From an uncultured Collinsella sp. (GTDB lineage: Bacteria > Actinomycetota > Coriobacteriia > Coriobacteriales > Coriobacteriaceae): 15,239 nucleotides of DNA. The notes beneath the pieces are model-generated. The model made no database searches and was not told the DNA's origin. It saw nothing but the letters and a program-made list of their open reading frames with translations. The stretch lies in contig USBX01000009.1 of assembly GCA_900552995.1 (NCBI GenBank), positions 1 to 15,239 on the forward strand, read 5' to 3'. The first letter of the stretch is position 1; each line of letters opens with the position of its first letter. Below are positions 1 through 6,533 of the stretch, piece after piece. Made by a program: the position numbers and the translations under genes.

Positions 1-28
1 TGGGCTCGGAGATGTGTATAAGAGACAG
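1..28 (+). other. Nextera sequencing adapter (artefact)
   Basis: These bases match the 3' part of the Illumina Nextera read-2 transposase adapter. Bases 10-28 are the 19-base Tn5 mosaic end AGATGTGTATAAGAGACAG, preceded by TGGGCTCGG. The sequence is synthetic and not part of the genome. Its reverse complement occurs at 15202-15229. Genomic sequence begins at about base 29. Bases 29-100 hold no gene I can recognise, and since they sit next to an untrimmed adapter they should be treated with caution. Confidence 0.98.
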
Positions 29-100
29 TCCGTCTTGCGCAGGACTGTTCGAAGTAGCAAGTTAAGGACCAGGGGTCCCCGTTACCCGAGCGTTTCTGCC

Positions 101-1132
101 CTAGTTGAATTTGAAGATCTTTGAGGCAAGACGGTATAGGCCAAGTGTGGTTTTGTCTCCGGCACGACCGCGGAGGTTAGTGAAGAAGCCGACCACACCG
201 TAACGTGCACGACGATACATACGCTCGTCATAGGCCTTCAAATCATTCCACAGCGTCTTCAGGCGCTCGTCGGCGCAATCCTCGTCGGAAAGCTTGGTGA
301 GCACCGAGCAGATCGCCATCATCATAGTGAAATAACCCATCATGTACGAGCGCAGACGCGACGACTCAACATCGCTGTACAGGTGGAACGACTCCATCAT
401 GATGCGCGTCACACGGAACTGCTGGTCCAGGCGCTTGACCATCGTGGCCTCGTTGACGCTCTGGCCCTCGCGACCGATAAAGTAGCGATAGAGGTCGATG
501 TCGGCATAGTACATGGTCTTGCAACGCGGCAGCGGCACGTAGGCGTAGATGTTGTCCACATAGAACGTGTGCGGCGGCATGGGAAGGTTGGACTCGCGCA
601 ACACATCCGTGCGATAGCACAGGCTGTGCATGAGCAGATTCTGGTCCAAACGGAAATGGCCGATCTGGTCCCAGGTAAAGATCTTTTTTCGCGGCAGGGC
701 AAACTTGTAACCAATGGCAGTATGAGTACCCTCGTAAACCTTCTCGTACACATAGTTCGAGATAAAGAGGTCGACGCGCTGGTCGCGCTCTTCAAAGCCG
801 CGCAGAATCGACAGCATGGTCGAAAGGGCAGCGCCGTCAAGCCAGTCGTCCGAGTCGACGACCTTGTAGTAGGTGCCCTGTGCCTCGCGCAGACCCGAAA
901 GGACGGCAATACCGTGGCCGCCATTCTCCTGGTGCACCGCGCGGATGATTCCAGGATAACGGGCCTCCCACTCGTCGGCCTTGGCGGCCGTCTCGTCCTT
1001 GGAGCCGTCGTCCACCACGATAATCTCGATATCGGTGGCGTAATTGCTCCCCTCCAAGATGGAGGTGATGCAATGGTCCATGTCCTTGGCGGCGTTATAC
1101 GAGGGAATACCGAATGTTATGACTTTATGCAT
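101..1132 (-). CDS. Family 2 glycosyltransferase (surface glycan synthesis)
   Basis: A 343-residue GT-A fold glycosyltransferase that should transfer a sugar from a nucleotide donor onto a growing surface polysaccharide at the inner membrane face. The N-terminal third shows the GT2 signatures: GIPSYN near residue 8, VVDDGS at 39-44, ENGGHG near 70 and the metal-binding DSDD at 93-96. The C-terminal half is helical and lacks an obvious membrane span. I start it at the ATG at 1130-1132, which begins directly with the GT2 strand; a longer in-frame ATG at 1148-1150 is possible, and neither has a clear Shine-Dalgarno sequence. It overlaps the end of glf by 8 bases (ATGCATAA), suggesting translational coupling. 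With glf next door a galactofuranosyl or galactosyl transfer is plausible, but the acceptor and donor cannot be read from sequence. Confidence 0.88.
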   Translation of the reverse strand: MHKVITFGIPSYNAAKDMDHCITSILEGSNYATDIEIIVVDDGSKDETAAKADEWEARYPGIIRAVHQENGGHGIAVLSGLREAQGTYYKVVDSDDWLDGAALSTMLSILRGFEERDQRVDLFISNYVYEKVYEGTHTAIGYKFALPRKKIFTWDQIGHFRLDQNLLMHSLCYRTDVLRESNLPMPPHTFYVDNIYAYVPLPRCKTMYYADIDLYRYFIGREGQSVNEATMVKRLDQQFRVTRIMMESFHLYSDVESSRLRSYMMGYFTMMMAICSVLTKLSDEDCADERLKTLWNDLKAYDERMYRRARYGVVGFFTNLRGRAGDKTTLGLYRLASKIFKFN

Positions 1133-2327
1133 GGCAGGCGATAATCTCATCCGAAAGATCGAAGGCGGAATTGGTCACGGCATCCATATCGTAGTAACGA
1201 TACTCGGCCAGACGACCCACCGGGTGGAAGTTTGTCAGGTTCTGGACGCGCTCAAGATAGCGCTCATAGAGCTCACGGTTCTCGGGCTCAAGAATAGCGT
1301 AGTACGGCGTCTCGCCCGAGCCGGGCGTATAGGCCTTGGAGTACTCCTTCATGATGGTGGTCTTGCCAGGCAGGACCTGACCAGTCATATTCTTGAACTC
1401 CGTAATGCGGGTGTAGTCCTCGCTCGTGGTGTAGTTGACGGTGCCCACGGGCTGGAACTGATCCATATCGAGCGTCTCGAACTTCATGTCGAGCGTACGG
1501 TACGGAAGAGCGCCCAGGTCGAGGTTGAACAGCTCATCGAGCGGACCGGTATAAACGATCTCGCCGCCGTAGACCTTGCCACCGATCTTGACGGTGGTCT
1601 CGTCGATCTCAAAGAGATCGCGGGCGTCCACGTCGCAGAACACGTCGATCAGGTCGTGGTCGAGCATGTGCTCAAAGAGCGCCGTGTAGCCCTCCTGCGG
1701 CATGCCCTGGAAGGGAGCTTGCGGGAAGTAGCGGTCATCATCACCCACAAAGACGGGAACGCGGCCGGTGATCGAGGGGTCGATCTGATCGGGCGTCTGG
1801 CCCCACTGCTTCATGGTGTAATGCAAAAAGACGTTCTCGTAGACGTAATCGGCGACCTCGGCCAAGTCGGGGTCGTTCTTCTTACGAAGCTCCATAATGG
1901 GCACCTTGACATCCTTGCCAAAGGTCTCCACGAGCTTCTGATACAGCTCCTCGCCGCGCTCGTCACCAAAGGCGAGCTTGAGACTCGCATGGTTGAAGGG
2001 CACGGGCATAAGGGTACCGTTGATGTTGGCGAGCACCTTGTGCTGATAATCCGTCCACTTGGTAAAGCGCGACAGGAAATTGTGCACGCGCTCGTTAAAG
2101 GTGTGATAGATATGCGGACCGTACTCGTGGATCAGGATTCCGGCCTCGTCAGTGCAGTCATAGGCATTGCCCGCAATGTGGCTACGGCGCTCCAAAACGG
2201 CAACACGATAGCCGATGGTCTCGGCAAGACGGCGGGCGCAAACGGCACCGGCATATCCAGCACCGACGACAATCATGTCGTACGCGCCGGCGTTAAAGCC
2301 TTCAGGCAGGCCTGAGGTAATCTGCAT
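1125..2327 (-). CDS. glf: UDP-galactopyranose mutase
   Basis: A 400-residue flavoenzyme interconverting UDP-galactopyranose and UDP-galactofuranose, the donor for galactofuranose-containing capsule, O-antigen or exopolysaccharide. The Rossmann FAD-binding motif GAGYAGAV lies at about residues 22-29, followed by the acidic ribose-binding end of strand two (LERR) and the HIAGN segment typical of Glf. The C-terminal NMTGQVLPGKTTIMKEY and RLAEYRYYDMD segments also match the family, and length is normal (about 370-400). The first 16 residues are a short extension before the FAD domain. The start is well set: AAGGAG at 2333-2338 lies six bases upstream of the ATG. It leads a leftward unit with the glycosyltransferase and is divergent from pta. 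The rest of the glycan locus probably lies beyond the left end. Confidence 0.95.
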   Translation of the reverse strand: MQITSGLPEGFNAGAYDMIVVGAGYAGAVCARRLAETIGYRVAVLERRSHIAGNAYDCTDEAGILIHEYGPHIYHTFNERVHNFLSRFTKWTDYQHKVLANINGTLMPVPFNHASLKLAFGDERGEELYQKLVETFGKDVKVPIMELRKKNDPDLAEVADYVYENVFLHYTMKQWGQTPDQIDPSITGRVPVFVGDDDRYFPQAPFQGMPQEGYTALFEHMLDHDLIDVFCDVDARDLFEIDETTVKIGGKVYGGEIVYTGPLDELFNLDLGALPYRTLDMKFETLDMDQFQPVGTVNYTTSEDYTRITEFKNMTGQVLPGKTTIMKEYSKAYTPGSGETPYYAILEPENRELYERYLERVQNLTNFHPVGRLAEYRYYDMDAVTNSAFDLSDEIIACHA

Positions 2328-2405
2328 CGATACTCCTTGTCAAAAGCCACGGGCTCATTAGCTGGGCTTTTCTCGAACATTCTTCGAGACATATTTATCA
2401 GAGCG

Positions 2406-2431
2406 ATTATAGCGCTAATGCGTCCTATAAT
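2406..2431. promoter_or_regulatory. Divergent -10 boxes between glf and pta
   Basis: A perfect TATAAT occurs on the plus strand at 2426-2431, pointing to pta, and another on the minus strand at 2411-2406, pointing to glf. They form a 6-base inverted pair with 14 bases between. I see no good TTGACA-like -35 at 16-19 bases from either box, so promoter assignment rests on the -10 boxes and position alone. If both are used, RNA polymerases would compete for the same stretch of DNA. Confidence 0.45.
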
Positions 2432-2486
2432 GAGCTTGCCACACAAGGAAAGCTCAAGCACAGCGGCGAACATAATTGAAAGGTAG

Positions 2487-2508
2487 ACCCGCTAGCAGCG
2501 GGTTTATT
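2487..2508 (+). terminator. Terminator-like hairpin in the pta leader
   Basis: ACCCGC at 2487-2492 pairs perfectly with GCGGGT at 2498-2503 across a TAGCA loop, followed by TTATT. The stem is short (6 bp) but GC-rich. It sits about 50 bases before the pta start and downstream of the likely pta -10 box. It could be an attenuator, an insulator against upstream transcription, or a fortuitous structure if pta is transcribed from a site further downstream. Confidence 0.45.
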
Positions 2509-2558
2509 CGTGAACAGCCGGGCGCCTGGAGCTTAGCGAAACGCTTGTAAGGAGTAAC

Positions 2559-3539
2559 ATGAGCGATTTCCTAAACCGTATGAAGTCTGCCGCCAAGGCC
2601 GACCTTAAGACCATCGTCCTGCCCGAGGGCGAGGATCCGCGCACCATCGTCGCGGCCAATAAGATCATCGAGGAAGGCCTGGCCAACATCGTCATCCTGG
2701 GCGATCCCAACGAGATCAACGTCCCCGGCGCCACCGTCATCGATCCGCGCAACGCCGAGAAGCACGAGGAGTACGCGCAGAAGTTTGCCGAGCTCCGCGC
2801 CAAGAAGGGCGTCACCATCGAGCAGGCTCGAGCCCAGGTGATGGACGCCACCTACTTTGGCACCATGATGGTCAAGATGGGCGATGCCGACGGCCTGGTC
2901 TCCGGCGCCTGCCACTCCACCGCTGACACCTTGCGCCCCGCGCTGCAGATCCTCAAGACCGCCCCGGGCACCAAGCTGGTCTCGGCCTTCTTCGTGATGT
3001 GCACCGACACCCCGCAGTTCGGCACCGACGGCACGCTGATCTTCGCCGACTGCGGCCTCAACATCAACCCGTCCTCCGACGAGCTCTCCGAGATCGCCAT
3101 CGCCTCCGCTCACTCCTGGTCCACCTTCATGGGCAATGTTGAGCCGCACGTGGCCATGCTCTCCTACTCCACCATGGGCTCCGCCGGCGGCGAGGTCGCC
3201 AAGAAGGTCCAAGAGGCCGTGAAGTTCTGCAAGGAGAAGGCTCCCGAACTCGCCATCGATGGCGACCTGCAGCTCGACGCCGCTATCGTCCCCACCGTCG
3301 CCCAGCTCAAGGCTCCCGGCTCCTCTGTCGCCGGCAAGGCCAACGTGCTCGTATTCCCCGACCTCGAGGCCGGCAACATCGGCTACAAGCTGGTCCAGCG
3401 CTTCGCCGGCGCCGACGCCTACGGCCCCATCCTGCAGGGCATCGCCAAGCCGGTCAACGACCTGTCGCGCGGCTGCTCCGCCGATGACATCGTGGGTGTC
3501 GTAGCCATCACCGCCGTCCAGGCTCAGATGGCTGAGTAG
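2559..3539 (+). CDS. pta: Phosphate acetyltransferase
   Basis: A 326-residue cytoplasmic enzyme converting acetyl-CoA and phosphate to acetyl phosphate and CoA, the first step of acetate formation; acetate kinase encoded next door does the second. The whole length is one PTA/PTB domain, the short form without the N-terminal DRTGG extension found in E. coli. Visible signatures are KTIVLPEGEDPR near residue 17, SYSTMGSAGG in the middle, GKANVLVFPDLEAGNIGYK, and NDLSRGCSADD near the end, where S303, R304 and an Asp of the DD pair correspond to residues known to act in CoA binding and catalysis in the Methanosarcina enzyme. AAGGAG at 2549-2554 supports the start. Codon use is strongly biased to C-ending codons, as expected for a highly expressed gene. 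It is convergent with, not co-directional with, the two ackA genes. Confidence 0.97.
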   Translation: MSDFLNRMKSAAKADLKTIVLPEGEDPRTIVAANKIIEEGLANIVILGDPNEINVPGATVIDPRNAEKHEEYAQKFAELRAKKGVTIEQARAQVMDATYFGTMMVKMGDADGLVSGACHSTADTLRPALQILKTAPGTKLVSAFFVMCTDTPQFGTDGTLIFADCGLNINPSSDELSEIAIASAHSWSTFMGNVEPHVAMLSYSTMGSAGGEVAKKVQEAVKFCKEKAPELAIDGDLQLDAAIVPTVAQLKAPGSSVAGKANVLVFPDLEAGNIGYKLVQRFAGADAYGPILQGIAKPVNDLSRGCSADDIVGVVAITAVQAQMAE

Positions 3540-3554
3540 CGGACGCACTCGCCC

Positions 3555-3685
3555 GAAGGCCGTACGGGCTAACCCCTGAAAACGTCCTCGACCAATGAAA
3601 CGCCCCCGTTCTGCTCCTTCGGAGCTACGAACGGGGGCGTTTCTGGTCTGCGGAATGTTTTCAGGGGTTAGCCCGTACGGCCTTC
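3555..3685. repeat. 131-base nested perfect palindrome
   Basis: Bases 3555-3583 are the exact reverse complement of 3657-3685 (29 bp arms, containing CCGTACGG and CTAACCCCTGAAAAC). Inside lies a second perfect 15-bp inverted repeat (3597-3611 with 3629-3643), and inside that a 5-bp apical stem GCTCC/GGAGC with a TTC loop (3613-3625). It begins 15 bases after the pta stop codon. The inner stem is an ordinary terminator; the outer arms are not explained by termination. No second copy of the arm is visible elsewhere in the window. It may be a dispersed palindromic element or a folded-back inverted duplication. Confidence 0.9.
3597..3643 (+). terminator. Terminator of pta
   Basis: A 15-bp perfect stem rich in G and C (five consecutive C pairing with five G) with an apical GCTCC-TTC-GGAGC stem. 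The 3' arm ends in CGTTTC, so the U tract is short, but A's on the 5' arm pair with it in the usual bacterial way. It is symmetrical enough to work in both directions. It lies inside the larger palindrome. Confidence 0.7.
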
Positions 3686-3833
3686 TACTGCTACGAAGCA
3701 TTCAGAGCATCTGGAGTGGACGGCGGCTTGGCTACGAGCTGGGGCTGAGGATCTGAATGGATGGGTGTCATTGCTGGGAGCGCAGGCGTTACTGGTGATG
3801 ATCACTTTGGGACTGGAATTTCCGCCTGCTAGT

Positions 3834-3869
3834 AAAAAGGCCTCCGGAGCTGTTGCTCTGGAGGCCTTT
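3834..3869 (-). terminator. Terminator of the downstream acetate kinase gene
   Basis: AAAGGCCTCC (3836-3845) pairs with GGAGGCCTTT (3860-3869), a 10-bp stem extended by GAG/CTC after a mismatch. Read leftward, the stem is followed by a run of five T, giving a standard intrinsic terminator 23 bases after the ackA stop. The 150 bases between the palindrome and this point (3686-3833) show no gene or repeat that I can recognise. Confidence 0.85.
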
Positions 3870-3891
3870 CGTTTACTTGCAAATGCGCGCG

Positions 3892-5070
3892 TTAGTTGTT
3901 CTTGGTCAGGCGCTCGACGTCGTGGGCGATCATGTATTCCTCGTCGGTGGGGATGACCATGACCGTGACGGCGGAACCGGCGGCGCTGATGACCTGCGGG
4001 CCGTTACCCACGGCCTCGCGGTTCTTGTTGTTGTCGATGCGTACGCCCAGCCACTCAAAGCAATCGCAGAAGGCCTTGCGGATCGACCAGTCGTTCTCGC
4101 CGATACCGGCGGTAAAGGTGATGGTGTCCACGCCCGCCATGGAAGCGATCATGGAGCCGGCCTGCTGCATGGCCTTGTAGGCGAACATATCGAAGGCGAG
4201 CAGGCAGCGCTCGTCGCCCTCGGAGGCGCGTGTACGGATGTCGCGGGCGTCGTTGGAGATACCCGAAATGGCAAGCAGGCCGGACTGCTTGTTCATCATG
4301 TCGTCGACTTCCTGGTAGCTGTAGCCGCCCTCGCGCTGCAGGTAGCATACGGTAGCCGGGTCAATGGAACCGCAGCGGGTGCCCATCATCAGACCGTCAA
4401 GCGGTGTGAGGCCCATCGTGGTGTCGCGGCACACGCCGTCCTCGATGGCGGCGAGCGAAGCGCCGTTGCCCAGATGGCACGAAAGCAGACGGTGGCAGCG
4501 CGAGCCCAGGATCTCCTTGGCCATCATCCACTCATAGCGGTGGCTTGTGCCGTGGGCGCCGTACTTGCGCACGTGATACTTGTCACGCACGTCCTTGGGC
4601 AGGGCGTAGGTGTAGGCGACCTCGGGCATGGTCATGTGGAACGAAGTATCGAAGACGGCGACGTTGGGCAGCTCCGGATACTTCTCGCGGCAATACTCGA
4701 TTGCTGCGGCCTCGCCGTAATTGTGCAGCGGGGCGAGCGGGGCCACCTCGAGAATCTTAGCCATGACCTCGTCGTCGACGACCGCGGAATCGTCAAAGTA
4801 CCAGCCACCCTGAACGATACGATGCCCAATGCCATCGATCGTAAAGTCGGTCTTCTCGAGCTCCTCGAGCACACGCGCGATAGCCGAACGGTGATCCGGG
4901 AAGGGAACCTCCTCGGTTTGCTTGGCGCCACCGTTCTCGGAGTGGCCAAAGATGCCCATGTTCGAACCGATACGTTCGCAGTTGCCCTTGGCGAAAACCT
5001 CACGGGTATCGGTATCCAAAAGCTGATATTTAAGGCTTGAGCTACCAGCGTTGACAACAAGTACGTTCAT
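3892..5070 (-). CDS. ackA: Acetate kinase, copy 1 (canonical motifs)
   Basis: A 392-residue cytoplasmic acetate kinase of the ASKHA fold, making ATP and acetate from acetyl phosphate and ADP. Family motifs are all intact: N-terminal VVNAGSSSLKY, GHRIVQGG with R84, FDTSFH with D141, GAHGTSHRY, the phosphate loop HLGNGAS (199-205), MGTRCGSIDP with R232, FTAGIGEN ending at N326, and PTDEE near 377. Length is normal. AAGGAG four bases upstream of the ATG fixes the start. It has its own terminator downstream, and the terminator after the second copy lies upstream, so it is probably transcribed separately from the region 5071-5184. It is the better candidate for the main acetogenic enzyme working with Pta. 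Confidence 0.97.
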   Translation of the reverse strand: MNVLVVNAGSSSLKYQLLDTDTREVFAKGNCERIGSNMGIFGHSENGGAKQTEEVPFPDHRSAIARVLEELEKTDFTIDGIGHRIVQGGWYFDDSAVVDDEVMAKILEVAPLAPLHNYGEAAAIEYCREKYPELPNVAVFDTSFHMTMPEVAYTYALPKDVRDKYHVRKYGAHGTSHRYEWMMAKEILGSRCHRLLSCHLGNGASLAAIEDGVCRDTTMGLTPLDGLMMGTRCGSIDPATVCYLQREGGYSYQEVDDMMNKQSGLLAISGISNDARDIRTRASEGDERCLLAFDMFAYKAMQQAGSMIASMAGVDTITFTAGIGENDWSIRKAFCDCFEWLGVRIDNNKNREAVGNGPQVISAAGSAVTVMVIPTDEEYMIAHDVERLTKNN

Positions 5071-5136
5071 GAGACTCCTTTGCAGTGCAATACGGTCGAC
5101 GCAGACCCCTTAAGGCGGCCGCATGTTAATAAGAAG

Positions 5137-5153
5137 TTATCACAACTTGATAA
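5137..5153. promoter_or_regulatory. Inverted repeat upstream of ackA copy 1, possible operator
   Basis: TTATCA (5137-5142) and TGATAA (5148-5153) form a perfect 6-bp inverted repeat with 5 bases between, in an AT-rich patch of the 160-base gap between the two ackA genes. Read leftward, TTATCA is followed 16 bases later by TATTAA, a weak -35/-10 arrangement toward ackA copy 1. The inverted repeat overlaps this candidate promoter and so could be a repressor or activator site. Both calls are by eye only. Confidence 0.35.
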
Positions 5154-5184
5154 ATAGCTATCAGGCATATCGCCCAACGAGTAC

Positions 5185-5223
5185 AAAAGAGGGGCTGAAC
5201 GGCGCTCGGTCGTCCAGCCCCTC
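5185..5223 (-). terminator. Terminator of acetate kinase copy 2
   Basis: GAGGGGCTG (5189-5197) pairs with CAGCCCCTC (5215-5223), with a further ACG/CGT pairing inside the loop. Read leftward the stem is followed by TTTT. It begins 11 bases past the stop codon of the second ackA gene, so the two acetate kinase genes are likely separate transcription units. Confidence 0.85.
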
Positions 5224-5234
5224 CCCTCTTGCAA

Positions 5235-6413
5235 TTACTTGCCGTTGACGATGCGCTCGACGTCGGAAGCGATCATGAACTCCTCGTCCGTGGGGATAAC
5301 GAAAATCTTAACCTTGGAATCCTTGGCAGACAGGCACCATGCGCCGTCACCACGCAGGGCGTTGCGGGCATGATCCATCTTGACGCCCATAAAGGCCAGG
5401 CGGTCGGCCACGCCGGCGCGGACGGCAGGAGCGTGCTCACCGATGCCGGCAGTGAAGACCAGGGTGTCCATACCGCACATGGAGGTGGCCATCTCGGCAG
5501 CCTTGGCGGCAATCTTGTAGACGAACATATCGAAGGCGAGCTGGGCCTCGGGGTCACCGGCAGCGGCGAGCTCCTCGACGTTGCGGCAGTCGTTGGTCTT
5601 GCCGCCGGTCACAGCCAAAAGGCCGGACTTCTTGTTCATCATCTCGTCGACCTCGTCGAAGGTGTAGCCGCCCTCGCGCTGCAGGTAGCACACGGTAGCC
5701 GGGTCGATGGAGCCGCAGCGGGTGCCCATCATAACGCCGTCGAGCGGCGTCAAGCCCATGGTGGTGTCCATGCACTTGCCGTCCTCGATGGCGCACAGGG
5801 AAGCGCCGGAGCCGATATGGCACACGACGACCTTGCGGGCCTCGCCGTTGGTCATCTCGGCGACCTTCTTGGAGATGTAGCGATAGCTGGTGCCGTGAGC
5901 GCCATACTTACGGATGTGCAGCTTGTCGCAAACATCCTTGGGAAGGGCGTAGGTCTTGGCGACCTCGGGCATGTTGAAGTGGAAAGCGGTGTCGTAAACC
6001 GTGACGTTGGGCAGGTCGGGATACTGCTCCAGGCAGTACTCGATAACGTTGGCCTCGGGGTTGTTGTGCAGCGGGGCGAGCGGAGCGACCTCGCGAATCT
6101 TGGCGAGGACATCCTCGTCGACGAGGGAGGAATCGCCAAAGTACCAACCGCCCTGAACGATACGGTGGCCGATACCCTCAATCTTGACGCCGTTGGCCTC
6201 GAGGTCCTTCAGGACAACCTCGATGGCGACCTTGTGGTCGGGGAACTCGATGTTCTCGGTCACCTTCTTGGAGCCGTTGGCAGCATGGGTGAAAGTGCCG
6301 CCGGTAAAGCAGACGCGCTCGCAGGAGCCCTTTGCGGATACCTTATGGGACTTGGTATCGATGACCTGATACTTAAGGGTCGAAGATCCTGCGTTGACGA
6401 CCAGAACGTTCAT
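5235..6413 (-). CDS. ackA: Acetate kinase paralog, copy 2 (changed motif residues)
   Basis: A 392-residue acetate kinase family protein beside a paralog of identical length. By hand count 180 of the first 270 residues are the same in both; the last third differs more. The catalytic set is kept: N7, R84, D141, H173, H199, R232 and E377. Three otherwise conserved motif positions differ: GTSHR is GTSYR (Y177), HLGNG is HIGSG (S202), and GIGEN is GIGEH (H327). The last two lie in the phosphate and adenosine motifs that contact the nucleotide. The protein may therefore be a working acetate kinase with different nucleotide or acyl preference, for example acting on propionyl phosphate, but this is inference. 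GGGAG at 6418-6422 supports the start. It has its own terminator; I see no convincing promoter. Confidence 0.94.
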   Translation of the reverse strand: MNVLVVNAGSSTLKYQVIDTKSHKVSAKGSCERVCFTGGTFTHAANGSKKVTENIEFPDHKVAIEVVLKDLEANGVKIEGIGHRIVQGGWYFGDSSLVDEDVLAKIREVAPLAPLHNNPEANVIEYCLEQYPDLPNVTVYDTAFHFNMPEVAKTYALPKDVCDKLHIRKYGAHGTSYRYISKKVAEMTNGEARKVVVCHIGSGASLCAIEDGKCMDTTMGLTPLDGVMMGTRCGSIDPATVCYLQREGGYTFDEVDEMMNKKSGLLAVTGGKTNDCRNVEELAAAGDPEAQLAFDMFVYKIAAKAAEMATSMCGMDTLVFTAGIGEHAPAVRAGVADRLAFMGVKMDHARNALRGDGAWCLSAKDSKVKIFVIPTDEEFMIASDVERIVNGK

Positions 6414-6463
6414 GTGTCTCCCTACTAACAGGCGGTGTGGCGCCGCCAGGTTACATACGCTTC

Positions 6464-6500
6464 AATAATAAACCCAAACGCCCTCGCGCTCGGGTTTATT
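6464..6500 (-). terminator. Terminator after the MFS transporter gene
   Basis: AATAAACCC (6467-6475) pairs exactly with GGGTTTATT (6492-6500), a 9-bp stem around a 16-base GC-rich loop. Read leftward the 3' arm itself ends in TTTATT. It lies 34 bases past the MFS stop codon and upstream of ackA copy 2, so it should separate these two units, and by its symmetry it could also act on rightward transcripts. Confidence 0.7.
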
Positions 6501-6533
6501 GCGTTGATATATAAGTTATCGGTGCCAAAATAC

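Noticed and set aside
1044..2315. Long plus-strand open frame opposite glf and the glycosyltransferase
   Set aside because: It is antisense to two clear protein families with ribosome binding sites; its protein is rich in Val, Leu, His and Gly with no domain, as expected for a GC-rich antisense frame.
2328..2558. Riboswitch or tRNA in the glf-pta gap
   Set aside because: Only one short hairpin and promoter-like boxes are visible; there is no cloverleaf or known riboswitch core.
2571..3701. Long minus-strand open frame across pta and the palindrome
   Set aside because: Low-complexity Gly/Asp/Leu/Val product opposite a strongly conserved pta; it runs through the terminator hairpin.
3765..3956. 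Possible 63-residue plus-strand gene before the ackA terminator
   Set aside because: It runs through the ackA terminator stem into the ackA coding region in antisense, has no ribosome binding site and shows no recognisable motif.
3853..6428. Plus-strand open frames opposite both acetate kinase genes
   Set aside because: Mirror frames of the two paralogs, similar to each other only because the genes beneath are similar; no domain and no ribosome binding site.
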